From positions 434,001 through 498,000 of the forward strand of contig JADJKB010000022.1 in assembly GCA_016706225.1 (NCBI GenBank): a stretch of DNA of 64,000 nt, read 5' to 3'. Both the position numbers and the translations under genes were made by a program. Within the stretch, counting starts at the first letter, position 1. Each line of letters starts with the position of its first letter. Shown here one piece after another: positions 52,295 through 62,357 of this stretch. Origin of the DNA: Myxococcales bacterium. Its GTDB lineage: Bacteria; Myxococcota_A; Polyangia; Polyangiales; Polyangiaceae. The notes below the pieces were generated by a model. That model did no database searches. It saw only the letters and a list, made by a program, of their open reading frames with translations, and was not told where the DNA came from.

Positions 52295-52768
52295 TCACTT
52301 CTTCTTCTGCCGAGGTCCACGCTGGCAGCGGCCCTCGTCGCAGATCGGCTCGCAGGTCCAGGGCTCACACTGCGCCATGGTGCCGCAGCCGTTCTTCTTT
52401 GCGTCCTTGACCAACACATCGAGCTTCTTCGACGTGGCCTTCTCGACGACGCCGCCGCAATCATTGCCCGGGGCCTTGGAGAGCTGACCCGGAAAACAAC
52501 CGCAATCTGCGTCCTTCTTGCAGGCGAACGTCGCGGCGGTGAGCAGCTCGTCGAAGTCGTGCAGGGTCTTGTCGCAGCCCTTGAGCTCTTTCGGCGGCGC
52601 CTCCGCGACCGGCGCGGAAGATGCGGCAGGACTCTCGTCCGGTTTCTCGACCGCGTCGGACTTTGCGCTCGGTGCGGGAGTCTCCGGGACATCCGCGGGT
52701 GGTTTGCTGGCGCAGGCGGCCAGCACCACGGCACCGGCTACGACGAGGGCAAAGCGAGACTGAGTCAT
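52295..52768 (-). CDS. Cys-rich lipoprotein
   Basis: 157 residues. The signal peptide ends at LAACAS (Cys19). A Pro/Ala/Glu-rich linker follows, then a Cys-rich domain (GCDKTLHDFDELL, CKKDADCGCFPGQL, CGGVVEK, CGTMAQCEPWTCEPIC, CQRG) with at least ten Cys likely in disulfides. The GGAG site sits just before a double ATG; the second (52768) has better spacing. The C-terminal QKKK tail is basic. The family is unknown. Such small Cys-rich lipoproteins recur in this genome, for example at 39995. Confidence 0.75.
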   Translation of the reverse strand: MTQSRFALVVAGAVVLAACASKPPADVPETPAPSAKSDAVEKPDESPAASSAPVAEAPPKELKGCDKTLHDFDELLTAATFACKKDADCGCFPGQLSKAPGNDCGGVVEKATSKKLDVLVKDAKKNGCGTMAQCEPWTCEPICDEGRCQRGPRQKKK

Positions 52769-52876
52769 CATTTCTCCAGGAGATTGAGGCCATCGGAAGC
52801 ACGACGGCGGTGAGCTTCGGCTTCTACTACAGCCAGCGGAAATTCTCACCTCGTCCACCGAGTGCGCGCTTCGCCG

Positions 52877-53473
52877 TCACAGCTCGATGACCACCACCCG
52901 CTCGTCCTCGGGCTTCGTCAGCTCGAGCTCGAGCGAGTAGGTTTTGGGGCCGACGCGCGCCCCGAGCATGACGGTGATCGGAGGATTCTCACCGCCGAGC
53001 TTCTCGAGCCGCACACGCACGCGGTACTTGCCGCGAGGTGGGTCCCCCTCTTCGAGATACACGTTCTCCATGTTCTGGCCACGGCAGGCGTTGCTCTTGC
53101 CTGGACAGTCGCGATCCTTCACCAGGCCGCTCTTGGCGGTGCGCCCGACCTCGGCCAGCTCCCCGTTGGGGTCGGTCACCTCGAGATCGACGTCGGCGTT
53201 CGGCTGATTCCAGGCGATGGCGAACTGCACGAGCCCCGTCGCCACACCACAGCCCTCGTCGATGATCCCGTTGCAGTTGTCGTCGCGGGCGTTGAAACAC
53301 TGCTCGGTACCGCTGGGTGTGCAGGCCTGCCGCACCACCACGCCGGGCGTCGCCGTGAGCTGGATCAACCGCGGCCCCGCGTTCGCCTTCGGGACCGCCG
53401 CGTGTTTCGTTCCACAGCTCGTCGCGAACACGAGCAGACACGCGATGAGCGAGGCTGCCCGAGCCGGAGGCAT
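52877..53473 (-). CDS. Lipoprotein with metal-binding DNC motif and YfaP/DUF2135-like domain
   Basis: 198 residues. The signal peptide ends at FATSC (Cys20). CFNARDDNCNGIIDEGC is the Asp/Asn-rich, probably calcium-binding loop seen in many secreted bacterial proteins (MopE-type). It is followed by a beta domain (VQFAIAWNQPNADVDLEV, GKYRVRVRLEKLGG) resembling DUF2135/YfaP. The protein is likely a calcium-dependent binding lipoprotein on the outer surface. It begins 5 bp after the end of the HEAT gene and is probably in the same operon. Confidence 0.78.
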   Translation of the reverse strand: MPPARAASLIACLLVFATSCGTKHAAVPKANAGPRLIQLTATPGVVVRQACTPSGTEQCFNARDDNCNGIIDEGCGVATGLVQFAIAWNQPNADVDLEVTDPNGELAEVGRTAKSGLVKDRDCPGKSNACRGQNMENVYLEEGDPPRGKYRVRVRLEKLGGENPPITVMLGARVGPKTYSLELELTKPEDERVVVIEL

Positions 53474-53478
53474 TGGCC

Positions 53479-56166
53479 TCACTGGTTCTTGCCTTTGCCC
53501 CCGCCCTTGCCGTCCTCGGGAACCTTCACGTCGGTGATGACCTTCGGGTTCATCAGCTCGAAGTAGGCCGCCGATGCCAGCTCGCCGGTCGGGCCCTTCT
53601 CGTCGCGCAGCGCCAGGAGCACACCCTGTTCCTTCATGAACTTCAGCGTGCGGATCGCGCCTTCCATCATCTCTTTCTTGCTCGCGTCCTTCGCCATCTG
53701 CATCAGGCGAACCCGCAGCACCACGCGGGTGAACGAGTGCGGACCGTTGTCGTACTGGAGATTGTCGAACTGCTTCATGAGCAAGAACGGCGCCCAGTCC
53801 TGTGGAACGCCCTTCAGCTCCGTCTGCTGAATCGCGATGGCGTTGTCGACCCAGCGGAAGATGCGGCCACTCGTCAGGTCTTCGTGAGACCAGTACCCGA
53901 AGGCGTCGTACCAGAGGTTCTGCAGCTCCTCGACCGTGGCCTTGGGTTTGTCGGCCAGCATCGCGACAGCCCGCTTCGCGACGTCGGGCGTTCCACCCAA
54001 GATCAACGCATTGGCGGCGTCCGTCACCAGTGACTCGGACTTCAGCATCTCGAACAGCTTGGCCTCGACTTCCTTGTCGAAGCCGGTCTTGCCGATGGCC
54101 GCACCAACCTGATGCCGCGTCTCGAGCGCCGCGTCGGGCGTGAGCATCGGGAGCAGCGCTCCGGCGATGCCCGGGACGGGACGGCGGATGAACGCCTCGA
54201 GCAGGCACTCACGCCGCAGCGAGTCGTCTTTGTCAGTCTTTTTGTACTCCTGAACCTTCTTCGCGACCTCGAGCATGTCCTCTTTGCTCGCGACCCACGG
54301 CAGCGCCGCACAAGCGGACTTGCGGCTCTGCTCGTTCTCTTTCGGTTCCTCGATGTACTTCATCAGCGGCTTGAACGCCTTCGGGTCCTGCCACTGCGCC
54401 ATGCCATCCGCGGCCCCGACGCCGATCGCGCGCAGGGTCATGCCCAGGATGGCGAGGCCGCCGGCCATCAGACCGTCCATGGTCACGTCGAGCTCCGGGT
54501 CACGCCGCGTCAGCGACTTCTCCAGCACACTCCAGCTCTGTTCGTCCTTGAGCCAGCCGACGTAACGCATGGCGCTCTGGGCCACGACCCACTCTTCCGG
54601 GAACGGCGGCTGCTGGCCCTCCTTCGGCAGGGGTTTGTTCGGGTCCGCCCACTTGCGCAGGGCGTTGATGTCCTTCGTGGACTCCATGGCAGCGAGCGCG
54701 CGCAGGCCGTTGGCGTGCGGCGACGGCATCTCGTGGATCCAGAAGATGACCGCGTCTTCGCTCTCTTTGCGGATGAACTCCCGCTGGTCGGGGTAGAGCA
54801 CTGCGAGGTCCGCGATCATGCGCGCCGCGACCACACGCTCTTGATCGTCGCGCTTCAAGAGCTGCTCGTGATCGTACTGATCGCCGTAGATCTTGAGCGG
54901 GTCCATACGCAGGCGCCGGGCCAGGGTCGGCACGCCCCGCACGTCGCCCACCTCAGCCATGGCCGTGGCGGCCTCGGTCTGCCAGTGGATGTTGGGTTTG
55001 GTCTCGAGGTACTTGAGGATGGGATCGCCGCAGCGCGGGTCAGCGAGCTCGCGCACGAGGTCGATGACCACCTTGGTCTGGTACCAGCTCTTTTCGATGT
55101 CGCTGTCGTTGCTGTCGAGCGCCAGAATCAGACCCTCGGCGCCGATGCCGTCCTTGAGGGCGTTCAGGTACTTCTTGCGGCTCTCTTTGTCGGTCTTCTT
55201 GAGGGCCGAGATCAGGGGCTCGCGGGCGCGCTTGTCGCCGATCTTCCCGAGTCCGGGCGCCGCCTGCCGCGCGATCTCCGCGTCGCTGTCCTGCACCAGC
55301 TTGATCAACACGTCCGTGTATTTGGGCGCGGCGTTGCGTGAGAGCACGGTTGCTACGAGCTGGCGCACGGCGGGGCTCTCGTCGCCGGCGTAGGTCGCGA
55401 GTTTGTCGGTGTCGATCAGCTTGACGATCTGCTCGGGATCGAAGGCCACACCTCCACCGAGTCGCTGCACCTTCGATAGGTACCCGGCACGGTAGAGCTC
55501 CATGATCTTGTCGAACGACGCGGCCTCGCCGAGCACCACGAGCGCCCAGGCGATCTGCGGCTTGGCGCCCGGACCGGCCTTCGTCAGGGCTTGCATCAGC
55601 GGACCCTTCGCGGACTCGGCGGCAGGCAAGCCGTACTCCGTGAGGCAGGTCGCGGCCATTGCCTGGATCGGCTCACTGGGCCGCGCGAGGGCCTTGATCG
55701 CAAGATCGACACCGGCGGGATCCTTGGCGAACGCCAGCTGTTTGAGCGACTCCTGAACCAGCTCGTCGCTCGCTTCGGAGGCGGCCCACTCGCGCCACTT
55801 CGGCATCTGCTCGTCCTTGGGCAGAATGAAGGTCGCTTTCTTCCGGTCTTCAACCTGCTCTACAGTGAGCTTCTCGGCGTCCTTCTTGAGGCCGATGAAC
55901 AGGAACAACCCGAGCCCGATGACGGCCACGAGCCCGATGAGGATGACGAAGGGGTTGAAGCGCCCTTTCTTGAAGTCGCCATCCCCGGTGTCGAATGATC
56001 CCGGAGAGCCGGCGCCGGGCAGCTGTCCGCCACCGCCGGCGGGCGCGTTCCCGTCATCGTCCGGCGGCCACTTGGCGAGATCGACCCGCTCGTTCGGAAG
56101 CTCACCGAGGAGCGGTGGGACGGGCCGCGGAGCGGCGGGCGGGGACGACGGGATCGGTTCGAGCAT
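53479..56166 (-). CDS. Large HEAT-repeat membrane-anchored protein
   Basis: 895 residues. ATG 56166 has a strong GGAGG 5 nt away, so the open frame to 56370 is discarded. The N-terminus is Pro/Gly-rich, followed by one membrane helix (FVILIGLVAVIGLGLFLFIG, about residue 85). The rest is a very long helical solenoid with HEAT-type repeat spacing (SEPIQAMAATCLTEYG, AGKPQIAWALVVLG-like helices, RGVPTLARRL, LEVAKKVQEYKKTDKDDS). HEAT solenoids bind protein partners. No catalytic motif was found. The downstream lipoprotein genes are probably co-transcribed. Confidence 0.83.
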   Translation of the reverse strand: MLEPIPSSPPAAPRPVPPLLGELPNERVDLAKWPPDDDGNAPAGGGGQLPGAGSPGSFDTGDGDFKKGRFNPFVILIGLVAVIGLGLFLFIGLKKDAEKLTVEQVEDRKKATFILPKDEQMPKWREWAASEASDELVQESLKQLAFAKDPAGVDLAIKALARPSEPIQAMAATCLTEYGLPAAESAKGPLMQALTKAGPGAKPQIAWALVVLGEAASFDKIMELYRAGYLSKVQRLGGGVAFDPEQIVKLIDTDKLATYAGDESPAVRQLVATVLSRNAAPKYTDVLIKLVQDSDAEIARQAAPGLGKIGDKRAREPLISALKKTDKESRKKYLNALKDGIGAEGLILALDSNDSDIEKSWYQTKVVIDLVRELADPRCGDPILKYLETKPNIHWQTEAATAMAEVGDVRGVPTLARRLRMDPLKIYGDQYDHEQLLKRDDQERVVAARMIADLAVLYPDQREFIRKESEDAVIFWIHEMPSPHANGLRALAAMESTKDINALRKWADPNKPLPKEGQQPPFPEEWVVAQSAMRYVGWLKDEQSWSVLEKSLTRRDPELDVTMDGLMAGGLAILGMTLRAIGVGAADGMAQWQDPKAFKPLMKYIEEPKENEQSRKSACAALPWVASKEDMLEVAKKVQEYKKTDKDDSLRRECLLEAFIRRPVPGIAGALLPMLTPDAALETRHQVGAAIGKTGFDKEVEAKLFEMLKSESLVTDAANALILGGTPDVAKRAVAMLADKPKATVEELQNLWYDAFGYWSHEDLTSGRIFRWVDNAIAIQQTELKGVPQDWAPFLLMKQFDNLQYDNGPHSFTRVVLRVRLMQMAKDASKKEMMEGAIRTLKFMKEQGVLLALRDEKGPTGELASAAYFELMNPKVITDVKVPEDGKGGGKGKNQ

Positions 56167-56315
56167 GGTTCCTCCGACGTTGTGCGGCCCCGTCGACGAG
56201 GACGTCGGCGCCCGAGCCCGCACATCGAGCGGCCGCGACCTTATCTCAGGACCGAGGCGACCTGAAGCACAGAAGCCCGGAATATCGAGCCACTCCGGCC
56301 GCGCGAAAGGCCCCG

Positions 56316-57050
56316 GTGCAAAGCCCGCCTGAACCCCCTCCGCCCCGGCGATCGCTGCCCGGATGGGCAAAACCGCTGGCGGTAGCGCTAGCCACGACCG
56401 CGGCGGTCACCGGCCTTTCCTACGGAATGCCCGACGCCTATGCGGCGACCGCGGTGGGTCTCGGCTTTCTGGTGGCCACCTACGCCGTCGCGCTCCGCCG
56501 CGACCACGCGCTGACCCCGGATCACTACGGGCTCTCGCTTGGGGGACTGCTCGACCCCGAACCGCTGTCCGCCCGACGGATGTTGCTGGCCGGCCTACGC
56601 GCGACGGCCTGGGCCCTCGGGCTCGCGTTGCTCATCTTTCCAGCGTTCTGGTTCGGCTACCTCTGGTGGTGGAAACCCCGTCACGCCTTCGTGCCCGGAG
56701 CGCTGCCATCGTTCGGCGACGACGTGCTCGGTCAGCTGCTGGTGATCGCACTGCCCGAAGAGGCCTTCTATCGAGGTTACCTGCAGACCGCCCTCGACGA
56801 CGTCTGGAAGCCGCGCTTCCGCGTGCTCGGCGCGGACATCGGCCTCGGGCTCTTGGTCTCGAGCGCGCTCTTCGCTCTCGGGCACTTCGCGACGGAGGTG
56901 CACCCGAATCGGCTGGCGGTGTTCTTCCCGGCGTTGGTGTTTGGTTGGTTGCGCGCGCGCACCAAGGGGGTTGGCGCGGGGATTGTGTTTCACGCGTTGT
57001 GTAACTTGTTCGCGGCGTTCTTGGCGCGGAGTTATGGGTTGGGGCATTGA
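56316..57050 (+). CDS. CPBP-family glutamic intramembrane protease
   Basis: 244 residues from GTG 56316. Hydrophobic helices run through most of the protein (LAVALATTAAVTGL, ALGLALLIFPAFWFGYLW). The CPBP motifs are intact: EEAFYRG near residue 150 (EExxxR), FALGHFATE (FxxxH), and FHALCNLF (HxxxN) near the C-terminus. Members cleave proteins within the membrane; the myxobacterial subfamily includes myxosortases that process MYXO-CTERM tails. The 3' half of the gene is copied at 62131 and 63302. It is divergent from the HEAT gene. Confidence 0.86.
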   Translation: MQSPPEPPPPRRSLPGWAKPLAVALATTAAVTGLSYGMPDAYAATAVGLGFLVATYAVALRRDHALTPDHYGLSLGGLLDPEPLSARRMLLAGLRATAWALGLALLIFPAFWFGYLWWWKPRHAFVPGALPSFGDDVLGQLLVIALPEEAFYRGYLQTALDDVWKPRFRVLGADIGLGLLVSSALFALGHFATEVHPNRLAVFFPALVFGWLRARTKGVGAGIVFHALCNLFAAFLARSYGLGH

Positions 57051-57180
57051 GGGCGTGGGCTGCGGCGCTGCGCGCCGGCGCTCGTCACTTGCGCTGGCGG
57101 AAGCACGACGGGGGGCGAGGCCCGCTCGATGAGGGGTCCGTCCGCAGTTCACGCTCACCCATCGCCGCACTCGGAAGGGC

Positions 57181-58623
57181 TCAATCTGGTGGGACGCCCG
57201 GACCCAGCGCGTCGAGCCGAACTCGCGCGACCGTGTAGACGAGCTTCGCCGTCGGCGAGCTGATCACAGCAACGGTGGCGAAGACCTCGTCACAGGTGAT
57301 GCCGATGCCCTTCTGCCAATGCCAGCCCGTCTTGTCTGCTGCGGTCAGATTGTTCGGTAGGATCCACGAAACGCCATCCGACAACCGCACGACCAGCATC
57401 CCGTCCGGCGGCTGGAGCTTGTGCGCCGCGTAGCCGCACCCGACGACGAAGTTGACGTCGAAGGCGGTCTCCGGATCCGAACGCAAGCGCTTGGGGGACG
57501 AGCTTCGCCGGATCTGTGGTGAACGGGGAGGTCCAGACACTGCGCTTCTCGTAGCTGCCTCCGTCGGCGGATGAACCTCGCCGTAGGTCCACACCAGGTC
57601 CTTGCCGTCGGTGCCGACGTTGTAGGCGCCTTTCGAGGTGTCCCCATACCAACGGACCAGGGCGTGCGTTTTCAGCACCGGGTCGTGGACCATGATGCCT
57701 TGGGACAAGAGGGTGCCCACATCGAACAGCACATTGTCCCCGAGCACCGCGGGCAGATGCGGGGGAAGCCCGTCCGGGTCGGTGGAAGGCGACGCCAGCT
57801 CGAACGCCGGCGCGCCATCGAGCGGGAACGCCGTCAAGCTCAGTGCGGGCGCTTCGCCCCGAACGGCGAGCTTGCCGCTCACGCGCCACGAGTAGACCGA
57901 CGGCGTGACCTCGAAATGAAACAGCGTGGGTCGGAGCTCGCCGAGTTTGCCGATGAGTGCTGCCTTGCGCGGCGAGTCGAAGGCATTGGCCGTTGTCCCG
58001 TCTGCACCCCGTGCCTGCAAGATGAACTGCCCTTCGTTCAAGTCTTCCGCGAGCACGGCGTACCCCTCGGTGGCGAGGCGCGGAGCAACAATCGCGAATC
58101 GACTTGGGCCTTCGGCATCAGCGACAATCGTCATGGTGGAGCCATCGCCAGGTGTCTCGAAAATCCGGCTGAACAGAAGCAGCGCGTGACCATCAGCGGT
58201 GGGGCTGAGCTTGTTCCATAGAAGAGATGTGGTCCCTGCCCACGTCACCTTCATCCACTGGCAGCCTTTGCTCAGCAGCGACGGCGAAGGGCACGGTTCC
58301 CAGAGGATGGGCTCGGGCAAGTACTTCTCACTCGACGGCACGTAGAACGGCTGCGCGCAAGAGAAGTCCGTATAAGCATCCCAGCCTTCGGGGACGAAAT
58401 CGGGCTTGGGCGGAGGGGTGCACGGCGCGTCCGCATCGCCGGAGTCGGCGAGCGTTCCGCCCACGCCCGCGTCCGACCCAGCTCCACTGCTCCCGCCGAC
58501 ACCCGTGTCGTTGCCTGCATCGCCCGGCTTTGGTTTCGCGCCGTCCCCGTCCGAAGTGCACGCACCCGAGCACCCCGCGCCGAGCGCGATCGCCAGCACT
58601 CCAAGCCAGATCTTGCGGCTCAT
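57181..58623 (-). CDS. Lipoprotein with a locally shifted reading frame
   Basis: 480 residues. The signal peptide has its lipobox at GAGC (Cys18). A Gly/Ser/Ala/Asp linker precedes a beta-rich domain (DAYTDFSCAQPFYV, LLWNKLSPTADGHA, GFHWQ-type ends) with few clear motifs. About residues 345-380 (57480-57565) read as Arg/Ser-rich junk (TRSAVSGPPRSPQIRR). The adjacent frame over the same bases reads SYEKRSVWTSPFTTDPAKL, which fits the flanking protein far better. Two compensating single-base indels would explain this. The protein otherwise looks intact. It is probably a surface lipoprotein of unknown function. Confidence 0.7.
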   Translation of the reverse strand: MSRKIWLGVLAIALGAGCSGACTSDGDGAKPKPGDAGNDTGVGGSSGAGSDAGVGGTLADSGDADAPCTPPPKPDFVPEGWDAYTDFSCAQPFYVPSSEKYLPEPILWEPCPSPSLLSKGCQWMKVTWAGTTSLLWNKLSPTADGHALLLFSRIFETPGDGSTMTIVADAEGPSRFAIVAPRLATEGYAVLAEDLNEGQFILQARGADGTTANAFDSPRKAALIGKLGELRPTLFHFEVTPSVYSWRVSGKLAVRGEAPALSLTAFPLDGAPAFELASPSTDPDGLPPHLPAVLGDNVLFDVGTLLSQGIMVHDPVLKTHALVRWYGDTSKGAYNVGTDGKDLVWTYGEVHPPTEAATRSAVSGPPRSPQIRRSSSPKRLRSDPETAFDVNFVVGCGYAAHKLQPPDGMLVVRLSDGVSWILPNNLTAADKTGWHWQKGIGITCDEVFATVAVISSPTAKLVYTVARVRLDALGPGVPPD

Positions 58624-61600
58624 TGGAGGACTTGGCTGATGCTTGGGTTGGCCTGCGGGCCCGCGGCATTCGCGAGAGTGAACCGCTCTGTCGTCAGGCG
58701 TTGGTTTTTCTTGTCACGCGTTACCAGCAGGTAACCGACTGGGTCCACCACGGGGCGTGCAGCCAACTGGCCCGAGCCAAGCCTCGCACCGGTGACCTGC
58801 AAGGGCGATACTGCGAAACGCACGATAGCGTACTTGTGGGCCAGAGTGCTGGTTGCAGCGATCAGCAGTTGACGATCACTGTCCGCGACGAGGAAGAAGC
58901 GATCAAAAGCGCCGACCGAAGGCCAGGTCGTGAGCACCGTCACACTTGCATCGAAGGGGTCCACGCGGAGCAGGCGCAAGAAATGTGGAGGCGGCTTTCC
59001 ACCCTGCTTGGACTTAGACTGCGGTGGTGCGACCTCGTCGAGCACGTACAGCACTCTTTCAACGAACTCGTAGGTGCCGGCCAGCACATCGCCGAGACTT
59101 TGAGTCAACGGGAGCCGGACGAAGTGGCCCATCGGACGACCCGTCCAGATGTCGTGGAGCCGATCTCCAGCGATGCTGCGCCCGCCGAGCACGAACAACC
59201 TGTCGAGAGAGCGGGAGTAGACGCCGACGAATTCGGTGCGTGGCTCCGGGAGCGCGGGTACCCCCGGATTCTGCGCCACGGCGAGCGTAGCCCCCGCAGC
59301 TCTGTCGCCGCACAGATCAGGCTGTTCGTCCCCGAAGCGACCATCCGGAACACAACCTACGATCCCGTCGCAGGGCACGAAGCAGCCCGAGCTGCACGCC
59401 ATGCTGCCCGCCGCGCAGAGCGCCCCGGACTCCGCCTGGCAGGTGACCACCGATTCGTCGGTGACACCGTCGCTGCCGGGCGCCGCGGCCAGGGTGCACG
59501 AAGGGTCGCCGGGACCTGGGTTGCCGCCGTCGTCCCCGACGACCTCATTGCATGGGATCGAACACTTGAGTCCGCTCGCACAGCGCATGAGCACTTGCCC
59601 GGCCGTGCACCCGACCTGACGGTCGTCGGCGCCTCCGACGAGCTGCCCATCATCTCCGACCGCCACGCTGTCAACCACGCTCGTAGCGTCGCGAGCGAAC
59701 AGCACGGCAACCCGCTCGTTTGCGGACCACCACGCGCCATAGGGCTCGACCGCATTCAATACCCGCGAGCCTGCACCAACCGACGCCGCGAGCGCAGGGC
59801 TCACCCGGTCTGAAGCGTCGACAGCGTCCCCTCCCGTGGTGAGCACGAAGGGTCCGTGTGCGACCGAGCTCCAGAAGGCAACTCGCGCTTGCCCGGCTGG
59901 CTCGTCGGGAAACGGCTGCCAGTTCCGCTTGATCGGATCCGCCGCCAGGGGCCAGAGGATCGGGTTGTCGCCCTCGAAGGTCGGCCAGATGAGCGGACCC
60001 GCCGTGCCCACGAGCTGGAACTTTTCCGGCGCGAGATCGAAGTGTGCGTTCGCGAGCTGCTCGCCGTGGAAGCCCGTTCCAACATTGAAGGTGTCCCCGA
60101 CTGGCGTCGCGGCGTTGAGCCACATCTTGCCGTCGAGACCACTCGCCACGCTGCCGTCGGGAAAGCCAGGGCTCGGCAAGGCGATGATTTCGGCGAGCGT
60201 CCCTGCCTTGGTTTGCCAGAAGGCGAAGTCCTCCAGATAGGCCCACTTCACGTCGTACTGCTGCTTCGTATCGAACGAGTGGGCGTTGAGGTAGTTAAAG
60301 GGGCTGCTGGCCCCTCGCGGAAGCTGCGTGAGACCCCGGTCGATGCGGATGCGGTGGTAGGGCTGGGCGCGCTGCTCCTGAGCGGCCGTCGCGGCGTCGG
60401 TGAGGCGGGCGTCCAAGACCGCGGGCTGGTCATCGCAATTCGGGTCCTGACCGGGAACGAGCGGCCTCTGGCAGAACCTGAAGTTCGTCGCGACCCCAAA
60501 GAAATTCCAGTGCGACGGAGAGCCCACCAGAACCGGCGCGCGGTTCGAACGCACGGGGGTCACTCGCAGCGACGAACTGTCCGTGCCTTTCTTCACGTAG
60601 CAAACTGGGTCGGCACACGGTGGGCTGCCGACGGAGGGGAGCGGAATGTCCTTGGGGACGGGTTTCGCAGCAGGAACGGGCACTGGATCACAGAGGTCGG
60701 GCCAGCGCTCGGTCGGCGTGTGAAAGCTCTCGGAGAGCGCGTTCGCGTTGACCGCAAGAGTCGACGGCGTGTTCGGGCAAGCGTCTTCCTTGTCGCAGAT
60801 GCCGTCGTGGTCCGTGTCGGGCTCGCACCCGCACGGGGGCGCGCAGGCCCTTGGCACGCCCGGTGCGGCCGAGTTGGGACCGCAGCGGTCGTAGTCGCTG
60901 CCGAGCGCGCACTCGTCGCACTCGTCGGGAACTCCGTCGCCGTCTGAGTCTAACCCTGGTGGGGCGAGTACGCTGTCGAGCCAGGCCTTCTGCGCAACGA
61001 CGCTCGCCCATTGGTTGGTGACTGGATTGCAGCTCAGAGCGAATGGGTCCGCGAGGAAGTCAGAGAAGACCCCTACAATACGGGGAGCACCGACCGGCCC
61101 CACCAGCAGCGGACCCCCGGAGTCGCCAGCGTCGGCGGACGATTCCTCGCCGCCGAGTGTCCAGTCGATGGTGAAGCCGTTGAACAGGGTGTTTGCGCTC
61201 AGCTGGTTGCCAAAGCGGCGCTCGTCGGCGTTGTTGGGCGTGCAAGCGCCAGTGAGCCCATAACCAACGATGGTCGTCTTGTCCTCGAAGAACTTCGTGC
61301 TGTGCCCTGGGTGCCGAGGGATCGGACTGAACCCTTTCGGTACCGGTCCGGGGAGCCTCACCAGCAGCATGTCGTTCTGCCCCTTCGCCAGGTCGCCGTA
61401 CACGCCGGGTTGCCTGACGATGACCGTAGTGCCGAGCTGAAACGGCACCGAAATGGATTTCCATTGCTTCGCCGGCGAGTAACGCAGCAGACGAACGGCG
61501 ACTTCCTGAGTTGCTGGCTCGAGACAGTGCTGGGCGGTCAGCACTTCTCGGCACGACACCAGCGTGCCGGTGCACGGCTTGTTCCCCCAGCTCCCGACGT

Positions 61601-61791
61601 AGTCCACGCGAACTACTCCGGTGAACGCGTCCTCCGAATCGATCGGAGCTATCCCCTCGCTGGGCCCCTCGATGGGGCTCGACCTCCTCTCAAGGTCGGC
61701 CCCCCCCCTGCGAACTGCATGCCAGCGCGAGGATCGCAACGCTGGAGCAAGCCAATCCCAGAACTCGAACGGCGCTGGACGTTCCAACCAT
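58620..61791 (-). pseudogene. Serine-protease lipoprotein gene split by a nine-G tract after the signal peptide
   Basis: The natural start is ATG 61791, with GGGAG upstream. It gives a perfect lipoprotein signal (MVGTSSAVRVLGLA, then AILALACSSQ). After codon 28 a run of nine G (61700-61708) shifts the frame: the signal frame stops in four codons, while the body frame continues as ADLERRSSPIEGPS. Eight G would join them. The body is a trypsin-like domain with LTAQHCLE, GQNDMLLVRL and DAGDSGGPLL, then type-3 calcium repeats (DSDGDGVPDECD, DTDHDGICDKED), a beta-rich region, several CxxC clusters and a long C-terminal propeller-like part. The body's own upstream frame (to 61883) lacks any signal peptide. 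Confidence 0.75.
61700..61708 (-). repeat. Poly-G (9) tract at the signal/protease junction
   Basis: Nine consecutive C on the plus strand (G on the coding strand), by far the longest such run noticed in this gene. Its length decides whether the signal peptide and protease body are in frame. Confidence 0.9.
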
Positions 61792-62130
61792 GTCTCAGTC
61801 TCCCCTGCGTACACGACCTGAAGAAAGTGTGCCGGATTTCGCGAGCGCACGAAAGGTACGAAACGGCGCACAGCTGCCGACACTCACATGGAGGCTGGCT
61901 GACACACGGCTTGAAAGCTCACGACGCCGTCATCGAAGCGAGCGGCCACAAACGCGGCGCGAGCCATGCCCTGAGCGAGCGCACCAAGCGTGGAGCGACG
62001 CGTCCCCTCCACCCGCGTGCGCGCGAGCATCGGCAAGACGTGCGGGGTCTTGGCAAGACATCACCGCTCGCGCGCACCGGGTAAGGAGGGGACCGGCGCC
62101 GCGGAGCGGCGACGAGGGGAGGCAACACTG
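61792..62130 (+). other. Region without a gene, holding palindromic element copy 1
   Basis: No credible gene was seen. The right end (61998-62127) is a copy of the palindromic element, which leads directly into a CPBP gene fragment. The left 200 bp are the upstream side of the protease lipoprotein gene and contain its promoter by inference. Confidence 0.45.
61998..62127 (+). repeat. Palindromic element, copy 1 (~130 bp)
   Basis: Starts ACGCGTCCCCTCCACCCGC and ends GAGGGGAGGCAACAC. GTCCCCTCC near the left is mirrored by GGAGGGGAC near the right, and the inner arms (GCGCGCGAGC and GCTCGCGCGC) pair too, so it can form a long imperfect hairpin. Copy 2 at 63171-63298 is close in sequence. It directly precedes a CPBP gene fragment. 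Confidence 0.7.
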
Positions 62131-62297
62131 ACTTCGCGACGGAGGTCCATCCGAACCGGCTCGCGGTGTTCTTCCCGGCGTTGGTGTTCGGTTGGCTGCG
62201 CGCGCGCACGAAGGGAGTGGGCGCGGGGATTGTGTTTCACGCGTTGTGTAACTTGTTCGCGGCGTATTTGGCGAGGAGTTATGGGATGGGGCGGTGA
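62131..62297 (+). pseudogene. CPBP protease fragment (last ~55 codons)
   Basis: Matches 56884-57050 of the intact CPBP gene without gaps: the segment from the second motif region to the stop, including FHALCNLF (HxxxN) and ending in a TGA. The EExxxR motif is absent. It begins immediately after palindromic element copy 1. It cannot make a functional protease. Confidence 0.85.
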
Positions 62298-62357
62298 GGG
62301 TGGGGAGAGCTGGGAATCCGCGGCGCTGCCGTCGCCTCACACCCTGGCGCTGAGCGG

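Noticed and set aside
61709..61883. In-frame N-terminus of the protease body reading back to 61883
   Set aside because: It has no signal peptide and is Arg/Trp-rich; the ATG 61791 signal peptide in the other frame is far better, which points to the G9 shift.
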